The notes under the pieces were generated by a model. That model had not been told where the DNA came from. It ran no database searches and worked only from the letters and a program-made list of their open reading frames with translations. Of a stretch of 36,697 nucleotides of DNA, positions 1 to 8,239 are shown one piece after another. The position numbers and the translations under genes are program-made. Within the stretch, counting starts at the first letter, position 1, and each line of letters begins with the position of its first letter. Source of the DNA: Bacteroidales bacterium (GTDB lineage: Bacteria > Bacteroidota > Bacteroidia > Bacteroidales > UBA932); NCBI GenBank assembly GCA_017617715.1, contig JAFZVQ010000012.1:1-36697 (forward strand), written 5' to 3'.

Positions 1-1
1 C

Positions 2-151
2 GCCCGCAAGCGTTCCGGCCGCTCCATGGCAGAAAAACTCTGTGCAGAAATCATCGCCGCCTACAACAACGAAGGTGGTGCATTCAAGCGTAAAGAGGAT
101 ATGCACAGGATGGCAGAGGCCAACAAGGCATTTGCCCACTTCCGCTTTTAG
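2..151 (+). CDS. rpsG: 30S ribosomal protein S7, C-terminal end (partial)
   Basis: The window opens inside this gene; 49 residues remain before the TAG stop. The visible end contains the S7 C-terminal pattern [12 protein letters not shown] followed by a basic stretch with [15 protein letters not shown]7 binds the 3' domain of 16S rRNA and nucleates assembly of the 30S head. It lies 13 bp upstream of fusA in the usual str-operon order, which supports the identification. The start lies outside the window. Confidence 0.95.
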   Translation, partial: ARKRSGRSMAEKLCAEIIAAYNNEGGAFKRKEDMHRMAEANKAFAHFRF

Positions 152-164
152 CCACTGACACAGG

Positions 165-2294
165 ATGGCCAAGAGAGATCTCAGATACACGAGGAACATC
201 GGCATCATGGCCCACATCGATGCCGGCAAGACGACTACGTCCGAGCGTATCCTTTACTACACCGGCAAGACCCACAAGATCGGCGAGGTCCACGAGGGTG
301 CAGCCACCATGGACTGGATGGTCCAGGAGCAGGAGCGTGGTATCACCATCACGTCCGCTGCTACCACGGCCTTCTGGCACTATGGCGGCCAGACCTACCA
401 GATCAACCTGATCGACACTCCCGGTCACGTGGACTTCACGGTGGAGGTGGAGCGCTCCCTGCGTGTGCTCGACGGCACGATCGCCACTTTCTGCGCGGTC
501 GGCCGCGTGCAGCCGCAGAGCGAGACCGTGTGGCGCCAGGCCGACAAGTACGGTGTGCCCAAGATCGCGTACGTCAACAAGATGGACCGCGTCGGCGCCG
601 ACTTCCTCGCCTGCGTTGAAGAGATCAAGACCAAACTTGGCGCGACCGCAGTGCCCGTCTGCCTCCCTATCGGGGCAGAGGAGAATTTCCTGGGCATTGT
701 GGACCTTATCTCGCGCAAAGCCATTTACTACGACACCACCGACGAGCTCGTCAACTACAAATTCGGCGAAGTCCCGGCAGACATGCAGGAAGACGTCGAG
801 GAGTGGAGGTCGAAGCTGGTCGAAAAGGCGGCCGAGTTCGACGACGACCTGATGGAGAAGTATTTCGCTGATCCGGAATCCCCCACCGAGGAGGAAATAA
901 TCGCAGCCCTGCGCAAAGGCACGATCTCGATGCAGATCGTCCCGGCGTGCTGCGGTTCGTCCTTCAAGAACAAGGGCGTCCAGTTCCTTCTGGACACGGT
1001 GATGCGCTATCTGCCTTCCCCTCTGGACATCGGCGACACCAAGGCCACCAACATGGCGAACGGACAGGATGTCATGCTGCCGCCTTCCGAAACGGCCCCG
1101 TTCTGCGGTCTTGTGTTCAAGATCGCCACGGACCCGTTCGTGGGCAGGCTGGCCTACATCCGCGTCTATTCCGGACACCTCGATGCCGGCAGCTACGTGA
1201 TGAACTCACGCTCCGACAAAAAGGAAAGGGTGGCACGGCTCTACCAGATGCACTCCAACCACCAGAACCCCATCGAGTTCGTGGAGGCGGGCGACATCTG
1301 CGCGGCCGTGGGCTTCAAGGATCTCCGCACCGGTGACACCGTGTGCGCCGAGAACCACCGCTACAGCCTCGAATCCATGGAGTTCCCCGATCCCGTGATC
1401 GGTATCGCAGTGGAGCCCAAGACGCAGCAGGACCTCGACAAGCTCGGGATCGCACTGTCCAAGCTGGCGGAAGAAGACCCCACCTTCACCATCAAGTCCG
1501 ACACGGAGACCGGCCAGACCGTGATCAGCGGTATGGGTGAGCTCCACCTCGACATCATCGTGGACCGTCTGCGCCGGGAATTCGGCGTGGAGATCAACCA
1601 GGGCGCGCCCATGGTCAACTACAAAGAAGCCATCACGACCAGCGTACAGCACCGTGAGGTATTCAAGAAGCAGACCGGCGGCCGAGGCAAGTTCGCAGAC
1701 ATAGTCGTGGAGATCGGACCTGCGGATCCGGGCGTGAACGGCCTTCAGTTCGACAATCAGGTCAAGGGCGGCAACGTCCCGAAGGAGTTCGTTCCCAGCG
1801 TACAGAAGGGCTTCGAGTCGGCTATGGCCAACGGTGTCATGGCAGGCTACCAGGTGCAGTCTCTCAAGGTCACCCTCCTGGATGGTTCCTATCATCCGGT
1901 GGATTCTGATCAGTTATCTTTCGAGCTGGCGGCCCGCATGGCTTTTCGCCACGCCTGCCGCAAGTGCTCCCCCGTCCTTCTCGAGCCCATCATGGACCTC
2001 GAGGTGGTCACCCCGGAGGAGTACATGGGAGAAATCGTCGGGGATCTGAACCGCCGTCGCGGCCAGATCACGGCGATGGACTCCTCGGCCAACGGCGCCC
2101 GTATCATCAAGGCGTTCGTCCCGCTGTCCGAGCAGTTCGGCTATGTGACGGTGCTCCGCACCTTGTCGTCGGGTCGTGCCACGAGCACGATGACCTTCGA
2201 CCACTACGCCGAAGTGCCGGCAGCCATGGCCAAGGACATTGTGGAAAAGAGTGGCTACAGCTTCGGTTTCCGCTCAGTCTCGGATGATGAGTAA
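165..2294 (+). CDS. fusA: Elongation factor G (translocation GTPase)
   Basis: EF-G, 709 residues, the normal length for the family. It hydrolyses GTP to move tRNAs and mRNA through the ribosome and helps recycle ribosomes. The GTPase domain shows the P-loop [10 protein letters not shown] at about residues 17-26, switch II DTPGH at about 85-89 and the base-specificity motif NKMD at about 139-142. The rest is colinear with domains II to V, including GRGKFADIV in domain IV and a C-terminal SYGF-like SYSFGFRS. The ATG is 13 bp after rpsG and gives a canonical N-terminus ([21 protein letters not shown]). The gene is probably co-transcribed with rpsG upstream and rpsJ 27 bp downstream. One small oddity is [11 protein letters not shown] where many EF-Gs have AVGGV. 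Confidence 0.98.
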   Translation: MAKRDLRYTRNIGIMAHIDAGKTTTSERILYYTGKTHKIGEVHEGAATMDWMVQEQERGITITSAATTAFWHYGGQTYQINLIDTPGHVDFTVEVERSLRVLDGTIATFCAVGRVQPQSETVWRQADKYGVPKIAYVNKMDRVGADFLACVEEIKTKLGATAVPVCLPIGAEENFLGIVDLISRKAIYYDTTDELVNYKFGEVPADMQEDVEEWRSKLVEKAAEFDDDLMEKYFADPESPTEEEIIAALRKGTISMQIVPACCGSSFKNKGVQFLLDTVMRYLPSPLDIGDTKATNMANGQDVMLPPSETAPFCGLVFKIATDPFVGRLAYIRVYSGHLDAGSYVMNSRSDKKERVARLYQMHSNHQNPIEFVEAGDICAAVGFKDLRTGDTVCAENHRYSLESMEFPDPVIGIAVEPKTQQDLDKLGIALSKLAEEDPTFTIKSDTETGQTVISGMGELHLDIIVDRLRREFGVEINQGAPMVNYKEAITTSVQHREVFKKQTGGRGKFADIVVEIGPADPGVNGLQFDNQVKGGNVPKEFVPSVQKGFESAMANGVMAGYQVQSLKVTLLDGSYHPVDSDQLSFELAARMAFRHACRKCSPVLLEPIMDLEVVTPEEYMGEIVGDLNRRRGQITAMDSSANGARIIKAFVPLSEQFGYVTVLRTLSSGRATSTMTFDHYAEVPAAMAKDIVEKSGYSFGFRSVSDDE

Positions 2295-2321
2295 ACAAAT
2301 GATTTTAACTAAATTAAGTAT

Positions 2322-2627
2322 ATGAATCAGAAAATTAGAATTAAACTCAAGTCTTTCGATTATATGCTCGTCGACAAGTCGGCAGCTAAGATCGTCGACA
2401 CGGTGAAAGCTACTGGCGCGAAGGTGAATGGACCTATTCCTCTCCCTACCAACAAGAAGATCTTCACCGTCAACCGCTCGACCTTCGTCAACAAGAAGGC
2501 CCGCGAGCAGTTCGAGCTCGATTCTTACCGCAGGCTTCTCGACATCGAGGACTCCAACGCCAAGACCGTTGACGCCCTCATGAAGCTCGAGCTGCCCTCC
2601 GGAGTCGAGGTTGAGATCAAGGTGTGA
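2322..2627 (+). CDS. rpsJ: 30S ribosomal protein S10
   Basis: A protein of 101 residues with the S10 signature: IRIKLKSFD near the N-terminus, GPIPLPT at about 47-53 and a C-terminal [12 protein letters not shown]10 is part of the 30S head and also works as NusE in transcription antitermination. The gene follows fusA by 27 bp. In Bacteroides-type genomes the next genes are usually rplC, rplD and so on (the S10 operon). Here the following DNA is a tRNA and a terminator, so the long ribosomal-protein operon is split at this point. The ATG start gives the expected N-terminus. Confidence 0.97.
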   Translation: MNQKIRIKLKSFDYMLVDKSAAKIVDTVKATGAKVNGPIPLPTNKKIFTVNRSTFVNKKAREQFELDSYRRLLDIEDSNAKTVDALMKLELPSGVEVEIKV

Positions 2628-2646
2628 CAGATCAGCAAATTTTTGC

Positions 2647-2654
2647 TATCTTTG
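2647..2654 (+). promoter_or_regulatory. Putative Bacteroidota -7 box for the tRNA
   Basis: TATCTTTG matches the TAnnTTTG consensus of the Bacteroidota housekeeping sigma factor. It lies 19 bp after the rpsJ stop and about 50 bp before the tRNA. No clear -33 TTTG is visible at the right distance, so the call is moderate. The box overlaps the right arm of a 6-bp inverted repeat (AGCAAA-TT-TTTGCT). Confidence 0.5.
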
Positions 2655-2661
2655 CATCGCA

Positions 2662-2699
2662 GGTACGACAGTACCGTCATGCCCGACCTGATCGGGCAT
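2662..2699 (+). other. Two small hairpins between the promoter box and the tRNA
   Basis: GGTAC-GACA-GTACC (2662-2675) and ATGCCCGA-CCTGA-TCGGGCAT (2679-2699) are perfect inverted repeats. They lie back to back in the presumed 5' leader of the tRNA transcript. Neither is followed by a T-run, so they do not look like intrinsic terminators. They may guide RNase P or other leader processing, or may be a remnant terminator of the rpsJ transcript. The function is inferred only. Confidence 0.4.
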
Positions 2700-2703
2700 A
2701 TCC

Positions 2704-2777
2704 GGTCCTATAGCTCAGTCGGTTAGAGCAGCTGACTCATAATCAGCGGGTCGGGGGTTCAAGTCCCTCTGGGACCA
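2704..2777 (+). tRNA. tRNA with CAT anticodon (elongator Met, or Ile2 if lysidine-modified)
   Basis: A complete cloverleaf can be folded. The acceptor GGTCCTA pairs with TGGGACC, the D-arm holds AGCTCAGTCGGTTAGAGC, and the anticodon stem GCTGA/TCAGC encloses CTCATAA with anticodon CAT. The T-arm carries GGTTCAAGTCC. The discriminator base is A, and CCA is not encoded. The anticodon stem lacks the three consecutive GC pairs of initiator tRNA, so it is an elongator Met or the AUA-reading Ile2 tRNA. Sequence alone does not separate those two by eye. A terminator follows directly. Confidence 0.93.
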
Positions 2778-2778
2778 C

Positions 2779-2806
2779 AAAAAGCCAGGCGCCTGCCTGG
2801 CTTTTT
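2779..2806 (+). terminator. Rho-independent terminator after the tRNA
   Basis: A 12-bp perfect stem, AAAAAGCCAGGC (2779-2790) with GCCTGGCTTTTT (2795-2806), encloses the loop GCCT and ends in a T-run. It begins 2 bp after the tRNA 3' end and should stop the rpsJ/tRNA transcripts. Confidence 0.9.
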
Positions 2807-2896
2807 GCTGTCCCTTTGGGACTATTATCCCCCTGCACCCCCAGGGGACGGGGGGCGTTCCCCCCGAGACCCCCTGTGCCGTCCCTTTGGATACCC
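2807..2896. other. GC-rich intergenic spacer with C/G runs
   Basis: No gene is visible here. The stretch is rich in C and G runs and contains a 6-bp stem, GGGGGG-CGTT-CCCCCC (2850-2865). GTCCCTTTGG occurs twice (2809-2818 and 2881-2890). The first copy reads on as GTCCCTTTGGGACTA, which resembles the 3' end of the tRNA just upstream (GTCCCTCTGGGACCA). That is weakly suggestive of a decayed integration scar. Confidence 0.35.
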
Positions 2897-2927
2897 TTTG
2901 ATTAATAATCAAAAACTCCTACCTTTG
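2897..2927 (+). promoter_or_regulatory. Bacteroidota-type promoter for the phosphoesterase lipoprotein
   Basis: TTTG (2897-2900) and TACCTTTG (2920-2927) match the -33 TTTG and -7 TAnnTTTG boxes with 19 bp between them. The -7 box ends 23 bp before the ATG at 2951, leaving a short leader. This is one of the clearest promoters in the window. Confidence 0.75.
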
Positions 2928-2950
2928 TGAGGATTGGATAGAAAGACAGA

Positions 2951-5626
2951 ATGAAAGCAATATATGGATTTGGGCTGCTTGCGGCGGCTTTAGGCATCGC
3001 GGCGTGCAGCAACATCCCGGAAGTTGAAGCGCCCGTGGAGCCGCAGGAGATCATCCTGACCGCTTCACGGGAAGGCCTCACCGGCGCCTCGACCGCCGCC
3101 CCCGCCGCCGCTCTCCCCACCCGCTCCCTCCGCATGGACGACGGGTCGGTGTGGTGGCAGCCGGAGGAAGAGGTGAGCGTGTTCTACGGCAGCGGCACGG
3201 ACGGCGGCAGCAAGTTCGTGACCAGGAACACCGCCCTCGACGAAATCACGGACCTTTCCGGCTCCCTGTCCATGACCGGCACCGGCAAGGAATTCTGGGC
3301 CGCCTACCCCTACTCCACCGAGAACGCCTGCGACGGCACCACCATCACCACCGTCATCCCCGACAAGCAGACCGCCGTCGAAGACAACTTCTCCGACAAC
3401 ACCTTCCCCGCCGTCGGCAAATCCAAGAACCTGCACATAGCCTTCCGCAACGTCTGCGGCGGTGTGAAATTCTTCGTGTCCCGCAGCGACATCACCTCCG
3501 TCACCTTCAGGGGCAACGACGGCGAGACCCTCTGCGGCAAAGTGAAGCTCAGCTTCGACGAGGCCGGCATCCCCCGCATGGCCGGCGTGGTCAACGGCAA
3601 ATCCGAAGTCACCCTGAAAGCCCCCGGAGGCGGCACATTCAAGCCGGGCAAGTACTACTACATGACCCTGCTGCCCACCGCCCTCGACGGCGGCTTCACC
3701 ATGACCTTCATCACGCTGCAGAGCATCGGCCACATGGTCTCCGACAAGCCGCAGACCATCAAGCGCTCCGTGTTCGGTGTGCTCAACAGCATCGACAGCA
3801 AGATCGGCAGCTGGACGGAAAGCGTGCCCGCCAAAAGCGTGACGCTGGACAAGACCGAGCTCCTGCTCACCGCCGGGGCGACCGGGAGCCTGAGCGCCAC
3901 CATCACCCCCTCCAACGCCACGCACAAAGAGATACAGTGGACAAGCAGCGACGCCACCGTGGCCAGCGTCAGCGCAGACGGCACCGTGACCGCCCTTAGC
4001 TCCGGCAGCGCCACCATAACCGCCCGTACGCTGGACGGCGTCTCCTCCGAAGGCTGCCACGTCTGCGTGCTCGCTGCCAGCACAACCGTCTATGGCACAG
4101 TCAAATGCGACGGCGCCCCCGTGCCCGGCACCCTCGTCTCCGACGGCGCTGAAATAGTCCGGACCGACGACCACGGCATCTACCAGATAGCGTCCGCCAA
4201 AAAGTGGGAATACGTCTTCGTGACCATCCCCAGCGGCTACATGGTCCCCTGCCAGGGCATACTGCCCAAGCTCCACCAGGCCACCAGCCAGTCCGCCACC
4301 GCCCCGGAGCGCAAGGACTTCGAACTTGTCAAAGTCGACAACGACAAATTCAACCTTTTCGTCTGCGGCGACTTTCATCTCGCCAAGCGCATCGAGGATA
4401 TATCCCAGTTCAACAAGCTCTCCGTGACCCTCAACAGCGCCATCTCCGCATCCGACGGCCCCTGCTACATAATGACCCTCGGCGACATGACTTGGGACCT
4501 TTACTGGTACAGCAACTCCTATCAGTTCCCCCAGTACCTCAGCACCATGAACTCCAGGCTGAGCACGCCGTTCTTCCACACCATGGGCAACCACGACAAC
4601 GACATGAACTCGGTCGGCGACTACTACAAGGCGTTCAAATACACCCGCGACATCGCGCCTACGTTCTACTCTTTCAACCTGGGCAAGATCCACTTCATAG
4701 TGATGGACAACATCGACTACAACAACGTAGGCACCGGGTCCGCGCTCCGCAGCGAATACAAGAAGAATTACACCGCCGAGCAGATGACCTGGCTCGCCAA
4801 GGACCTCTCATTCGTGGACAAGTCCACCCCTGTGTTCATCACTTCACATGCGCCCGTTTCCCATCCCAGCGGCACCTCCTGGAGCAACACCTACATGAAC
4901 GGCGCAGACGAAGCGGGAGAAGCCAATATGTCCGACTTCCTCTCCGCAGTGTCCAGCTACAACGTCCACTTCCTCAGCGGCCACACCCACAACATCTTCA
5001 ACCGCAAGCACTCGGCCAAGTTCTCCGAACACAACAGCGGCGCGATCTGCGGCTCCTGGTGGTGGTCCGGGCACCTGACGAGCGGCATCCACCTCTCGCA
5101 GGACGGCTCTCCCGGCGGATTCGGCATCTGGCGCTTCGACGGCACGTCCTTCACCCAGACCTACCAGGCAGGCGGCCACGACATAGATTACCAGTTCCGG
5201 GCCTACGACATGAACAAGGTCAAGGAGTACATAACCCCGGAACTCGGCGGCAGCCACAAGGACTTCACCAAGTACTCCACCGCGATGGCCGCCTACCCCG
5301 CCAACACCATCCTGGTGAACGTGTGGGACTACGACCCCACGTGGACCATCAAGATCACCGAGGAAGGTAAGTCACTGAGTGTCACGCATGTGACCGCCTA
5401 CGACCCGCTCCACATCGTGGCCCTGTCGGCGCCCCGCTGCAAGAGCGCTTCGGCCAGCTCCACCCCCAGTTTCCTGACCGGCTCCTGGCCCCATTTCTTC
5501 AAGGCCACCGCCTCAAGCGCCACTTCCACCGTCACAATCACCGTCACCGACCGAAACGGCAAGACCTACACCGAGACCATGACAAGGCCCAAGGCCTTCA
5601 ACGTCGCGGACTACAAAAACAACTGA
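2951..5626 (+). CDS. Modular lipoprotein: fimbrillin-like N-domain, Big2 domain and calcineurin-like phosphoesterase
   Basis: 891 residues. A signal peptide ends in LGIAAC (lipid Cys19), so the protein is probably anchored in the outer membrane or surface-exposed. Residues about 30-290 are a fimbrillin-like module shared with the next two lipoproteins (VSVFYGSG, GGSKF, NVCGGVKFF, KYYYMTLLP). Residues about 295-365 are a bacterial Ig-like group 2 domain (ITPSNAT, WTSSD, DGTVTALSSGSATITA). A MetallophosN-like strand domain follows at about 375-450. The catalytic core has all the two-metal motifs: D474-F-H476, GD512, N547-H548-D549, H633 and G-H678-T-H680. The C-terminus looks like MetallophosC. 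Family knowledge predicts hydrolysis of a phosphoester or phosphodiester; the substrate is unknown. It is transcribed from its own promoter. Attachment of the enzyme to a fimbrillin-like module is unusual. Confidence 0.88.
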   Translation: MKAIYGFGLLAAALGIAACSNIPEVEAPVEPQEIILTASREGLTGASTAAPAAALPTRSLRMDDGSVWWQPEEEVSVFYGSGTDGGSKFVTRNTALDEITDLSGSLSMTGTGKEFWAAYPYSTENACDGTTITTVIPDKQTAVEDNFSDNTFPAVGKSKNLHIAFRNVCGGVKFFVSRSDITSVTFRGNDGETLCGKVKLSFDEAGIPRMAGVVNGKSEVTLKAPGGGTFKPGKYYYMTLLPTALDGGFTMTFITLQSIGHMVSDKPQTIKRSVFGVLNSIDSKIGSWTESVPAKSVTLDKTELLLTAGATGSLSATITPSNATHKEIQWTSSDATVASVSADGTVTALSSGSATITARTLDGVSSEGCHVCVLAASTTVYGTVKCDGAPVPGTLVSDGAEIVRTDDHGIYQIASAKKWEYVFVTIPSGYMVPCQGILPKLHQATSQSATAPERKDFELVKVDNDKFNLFVCGDFHLAKRIEDISQFNKLSVTLNSAISASDGPCYIMTLGDMTWDLYWYSNSYQFPQYLSTMNSRLSTPFFHTMGNHDNDMNSVGDYYKAFKYTRDIAPTFYSFNLGKIHFIVMDNIDYNNVGTGSALRSEYKKNYTAEQMTWLAKDLSFVDKSTPVFITSHAPVSHPSGTSWSNTYMNGADEAGEANMSDFLSAVSSYNVHFLSGHTHNIFNRKHSAKFSEHNSGAICGSWWWSGHLTSGIHLSQDGSPGGFGIWRFDGTSFTQTYQAGGHDIDYQFRAYDMNKVKEYITPELGGSHKDFTKYSTAMAAYPANTILVNVWDYDPTWTIKITEEGKSLSVTHVTAYDPLHIVALSAPRCKSASASSTPSFLTGSWPHFFKATASSATSTVTITVTDRNGKTYTETMTRPKAFNVADYKNN

Positions 5627-5630
5627 TTGC

Positions 5631-5661
5631 TTGATATTTAGATTAACAATATTTATATTTG
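5631..5661 (+). promoter_or_regulatory. Promoter for the first peptide-lipoprotein cassette
   Basis: TTG (5631-5633) and TATATTTG (5654-5661) lie 20 bp apart and match the Bacteroidota -33/-7 pattern. The start codon of the small peptide at 5686 is 24 bp downstream of the -7 box. No equivalent box is seen before the second peptide at 8240, so the four genes from 5686 to 10769 probably form one transcript. Confidence 0.7.
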
Positions 5662-5685
5662 TCAAATACAGTAAAAATCTCGCCT

Positions 5686-5814
5686 ATGAAGAAAGAATTT
5701 CTTTACACTGAGCCCCAGAGCGAAGAGTTGTCCGTCCTGGGCCTTGAAATGATGTGTACCAGTCCTGAGGAAGGAGGCCTTGAAGGGGTTGAAGATGAAG
5801 ATTGGGTAGTCTAA
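5686..5814 (+). CDS. Small acidic peptide, copy 1 (42 aa)
   Basis: A 42-codon ORF with the same design as the peptide gene at 8240. Both begin MKKE, then have Y-x-EP, an L-rich stretch, M-x-C-x-SP, and an acidic tail containing EGV and a Trp three residues from the C-terminal end or one further in. In this copy the central motif is MMCTSP and the tail is EGVEDEDWVV. There is no signal peptide or membrane segment. It has its own promoter and ends 15 bp before the lipoprotein ATG, with a Shine-Dalgarno in that gap. Conservation of the protein, codon by codon, between two copies argues that it is translated. Bacteroidales genomes contain many short hypothetical peptides with a Y-x-x-P and Cys-Ser style, whose function I do not know. 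It could be a secreted or modified peptide, a leader peptide, or a partner of the lipoprotein. Confidence 0.72.
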   Translation: MKKEFLYTEPQSEELSVLGLEMMCTSPEEGGLEGVEDEDWVV

Positions 5815-5815
5815 T

Positions 5816-5822
5816 AAGGAGG
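5816..5822 (+). promoter_or_regulatory. Shine-Dalgarno before lipoprotein copy 1
   Basis: AAGGAGG lies 7 bp before the ATG at 5830, inside a longer block AAGGAGGATCCGG that recurs before the second paralogue. Strong Shine-Dalgarno sequences are uncommon in Bacteroidota. The site fixes the start at 5830 and lies immediately after the stop of the small peptide gene. Confidence 0.75.
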
Positions 5823-5829
5823 ATCCGGT

Positions 5830-8220
5830 ATGAAAACATTGTTCAAGATTGCTTTGATAGCGGGTGTGGCGATAGCCTCCGCCGCTTGCAACGACCTGAT
5901 TGAAAAGAGCCAGATCCCCCAGGGAGGTCAGATCACCCTGATCGCCACCCGCGAAGGAGTTTCCCCCGACACCAAGACCGTACGCCTGTCCGACGGCTCC
6001 GTCTGGTGGAACCCGGCGGAAGAAGTGAGCGTCTTCTATGGCTCCGGCCGCGATGGAGGCAGCAAGTTCGTGTCCAAGAACACCGACATCGCAGCCACCG
6101 CTGAACTGACCGGCGACATCTCGATGACAGGCACCGTGGCCAATTTCTGGGCCGTGTATCCCTACGACGCCACCAGCTACTGCGACGGCGAATCCATCAC
6201 AACGACAATTCCCGACCGGCAGGAAGCCGTGGAAGGCAACTTCTCCGGCAACGTGTTCCCCGCAATGGCCACGTCCGAGACCACCACGCTCTCGTTCTAC
6301 AACCTCTGCGGCGGTCTGAAATTCTTCGTGTCCCGCAGCGACATCAAGAGCCTGACCATCAAGAGTGACGGCGGCGAAGCCCTGGCCGGCACCGTGCGGT
6401 TTGCATTCGGTCCCGACGGCGTGCCCGCAATCTCCCAGGTTGTCGACGCAAAGAGCGAAGTCACCCTCACAGCCCCCGGCGGCGGCACCTTCGCAGTGGG
6501 CAAGTACTACTACGTGACCCTGCTGCCCGGCACCGTGAGCGGCCTCTGGCTTACCCTCTCCACCGCATCCGAGGACGGCGTCATCTACATCAACTCTTCC
6601 CGCACCATCAAGCGTTCAGTGTTCGGCGTGCTGAAGAACCTCGACGCCAGCGTGACCGAGTGGAACAGCAACAAGCCCCAGACGTCCCTCAAGGACTTCG
6701 CAGTTGAGTTCGTCAAGGGTCTCGATGTCTGGGAGAGCACAGTGGGCACGGTCGAGTCTGAAAGTCAGCACCTTATCGAGAGGGGTACCGCGTGGCAGAA
6801 CGTCCATTTTATCCCCATCGTTCCCAATCCCAACTGCGAGTATCTGAGCAACGCCGGCAACCAGTATGATCCCCAGTACACCCCCTGGGTACTGAACGTA
6901 GGCGGACAGGAGATCAGCTCCAGCCAGGCATGGGAAATCGCCATCCGCGGCCTCATGAACATGTGCACCGCAGAAGGTGAAGCCTTCCTTGCCGACATGA
7001 CCGACCGCAACAAGCCTTACACCCTCCAGGACGGCCTGTCCCTGACCGCAGCCCCCATCTCCGAGCCCAGCGCATCCAACAAGTGGGGCAAGCATCCTTG
7101 GTATGAGGGCAGCAACGACGAGCGCATAAAATACAACGGTTCCGAGATCGAGAGCGTCGATATCAATTTCATCATCAAGGTGGGTGCATGGCATGTGGTC
7201 CGTTCCTTCATCTCCAACGCCGGCAACAGCCCGCTCGGCATGATTGGCAACTTCCAGCAGTTCGGCACCAGTTCCAGTACCCTCAAGCTTGAAGGTTACG
7301 AGGGCCTCATCGCCCCGATGCGCGAGATGCTCGTGATGATGCGCATCTACAAGTACCTGCTCGACAACAACATCGACAGCAACGTCTACACCGCCATCAA
7401 GGACCAGAAGTTCAGCTTCGACCTCTATGGCGAGCAGCCCGCTCCCCCCGGACCCCAGCCCACGGTCACTCCTTTCAAGACCCAGTGGGATTTCTGCGCC
7501 GCTTCGGCTCTCGACGAGACCACAGGATACGTCAGTACTTTTGGCGGCGCTCCCAAGTATGACGCCACAGGCGCTTTTGACGGCGCCGAATCCATCAGGG
7601 ATAATACCGCCGGCGACGGAGGAAGGTATGTGGATGCCAACAAGCTCGGCTCCGGCAGGATTACGTTTGTCCAGATTGACAAGACGGCAATGGACACCGA
7701 TCCTGAAAGCCCTATAGCCGGAAGGAATGTAGGATCCACCGGACACCCGTACCAGACAGGAACATGGAAAGGTGATTACTGGCTGATCACAGCCACCAAC
7801 GGCAATGAGCAGCCGGCAGGCGCCAAAGCCCACATCAAGTTCATCACTCGTTCTTCCAAGACCGGTGTCAAATATTGGATCGCCGAGTACTTCGACGGAA
7901 ACGACTGGCAGCCGGCACCTCTGGAAGTTCCTGAGGAAGGCTTCACTTATGCCGAGCCCCAGACCAAGACTGTCGAATCGGACGAATTCACCTATAATGT
8001 GGTGATGAAGACTGACGGCAAGAAGAACACGACTGTGGAGAGCACCTTCACGCTGGCCGCCAACCTGACCATACTTCAGTTCCGCTTAAGGGCTGTCGGC
8101 CTGTACAAGGCACAGGATGATGCCGCCATGACGGCACTCAGCGGTTGTACTTCCCGTATCGCCGGATCCACGGAAAAGGATGGCGTCACCACCAGCCCTG
8201 TTTTCGAGGTGATTGAATAG
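5830..8220 (+). CDS. Lipoprotein with fimbrillin-like N-domain, function unknown (paralogue 1)
   Basis: 796 residues. The signal peptide ends in ASAAC with lipid Cys20. Residues about 30-280 form the fimbrillin-like module (VSVFYGSG, GGSKF, NLCGGLKFF, KYYYVTLLP). Residues about 287-545 are a central region starting LKDFAVEFVKGLDVWE. It contains helical stretches such as SSSQAWEIAIRGLMNM and MREMLVMMRIYKYLLDNN that faintly resemble pseudomurein-binding (PMBR) repeats. Residues about 548-795 form a probable beta-rich C-terminal domain starting PFKTQWDF. A Pro-rich linker, APPGPQPTV, separates the two. It is colinear with the gene at 8385 over its whole length. No catalytic motif was recognised. 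A surface binding protein or adhesin is the most natural reading; this is inference. Confidence 0.85.
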   Translation: MKTLFKIALIAGVAIASAACNDLIEKSQIPQGGQITLIATREGVSPDTKTVRLSDGSVWWNPAEEVSVFYGSGRDGGSKFVSKNTDIAATAELTGDISMTGTVANFWAVYPYDATSYCDGESITTTIPDRQEAVEGNFSGNVFPAMATSETTTLSFYNLCGGLKFFVSRSDIKSLTIKSDGGEALAGTVRFAFGPDGVPAISQVVDAKSEVTLTAPGGGTFAVGKYYYVTLLPGTVSGLWLTLSTASEDGVIYINSSRTIKRSVFGVLKNLDASVTEWNSNKPQTSLKDFAVEFVKGLDVWESTVGTVESESQHLIERGTAWQNVHFIPIVPNPNCEYLSNAGNQYDPQYTPWVLNVGGQEISSSQAWEIAIRGLMNMCTAEGEAFLADMTDRNKPYTLQDGLSLTAAPISEPSASNKWGKHPWYEGSNDERIKYNGSEIESVDINFIIKVGAWHVVRSFISNAGNSPLGMIGNFQQFGTSSSTLKLEGYEGLIAPMREMLVMMRIYKYLLDNNIDSNVYTAIKDQKFSFDLYGEQPAPPGPQPTVTPFKTQWDFCAASALDETTGYVSTFGGAPKYDATGAFDGAESIRDNTAGDGGRYVDANKLGSGRITFVQIDKTAMDTDPESPIAGRNVGSTGHPYQTGTWKGDYWLITATNGNEQPAGAKAHIKFITRSSKTGVKYWIAEYFDGNDWQPAPLEVPEEGFTYAEPQTKTVESDEFTYNVVMKTDGKKNTTVESTFTLAANLTILQFRLRAVGLYKAQDDAAMTALSGCTSRIAGSTEKDGVTTSPVFEVIE

Positions 8221-8239
8221 CAAATAGCATTCTTGTCTT

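Noticed and set aside
2809-2890. Attachment-site duplication next to the tRNA
   Set aside because: The match to the tRNA 3' end is short and palindromic, and there is no integrase or second clear boundary. It is kept only as a weak hint in the operon-break finding.
3065-4693. Long open frame of 542 codons on the minus strand inside the phosphoesterase gene
   Set aside because: It lies wholly within a well-supported gene. It is Gly/Val/Ala/His-rich without domain motifs and is what GC-rich codon use produces on the opposite strand.
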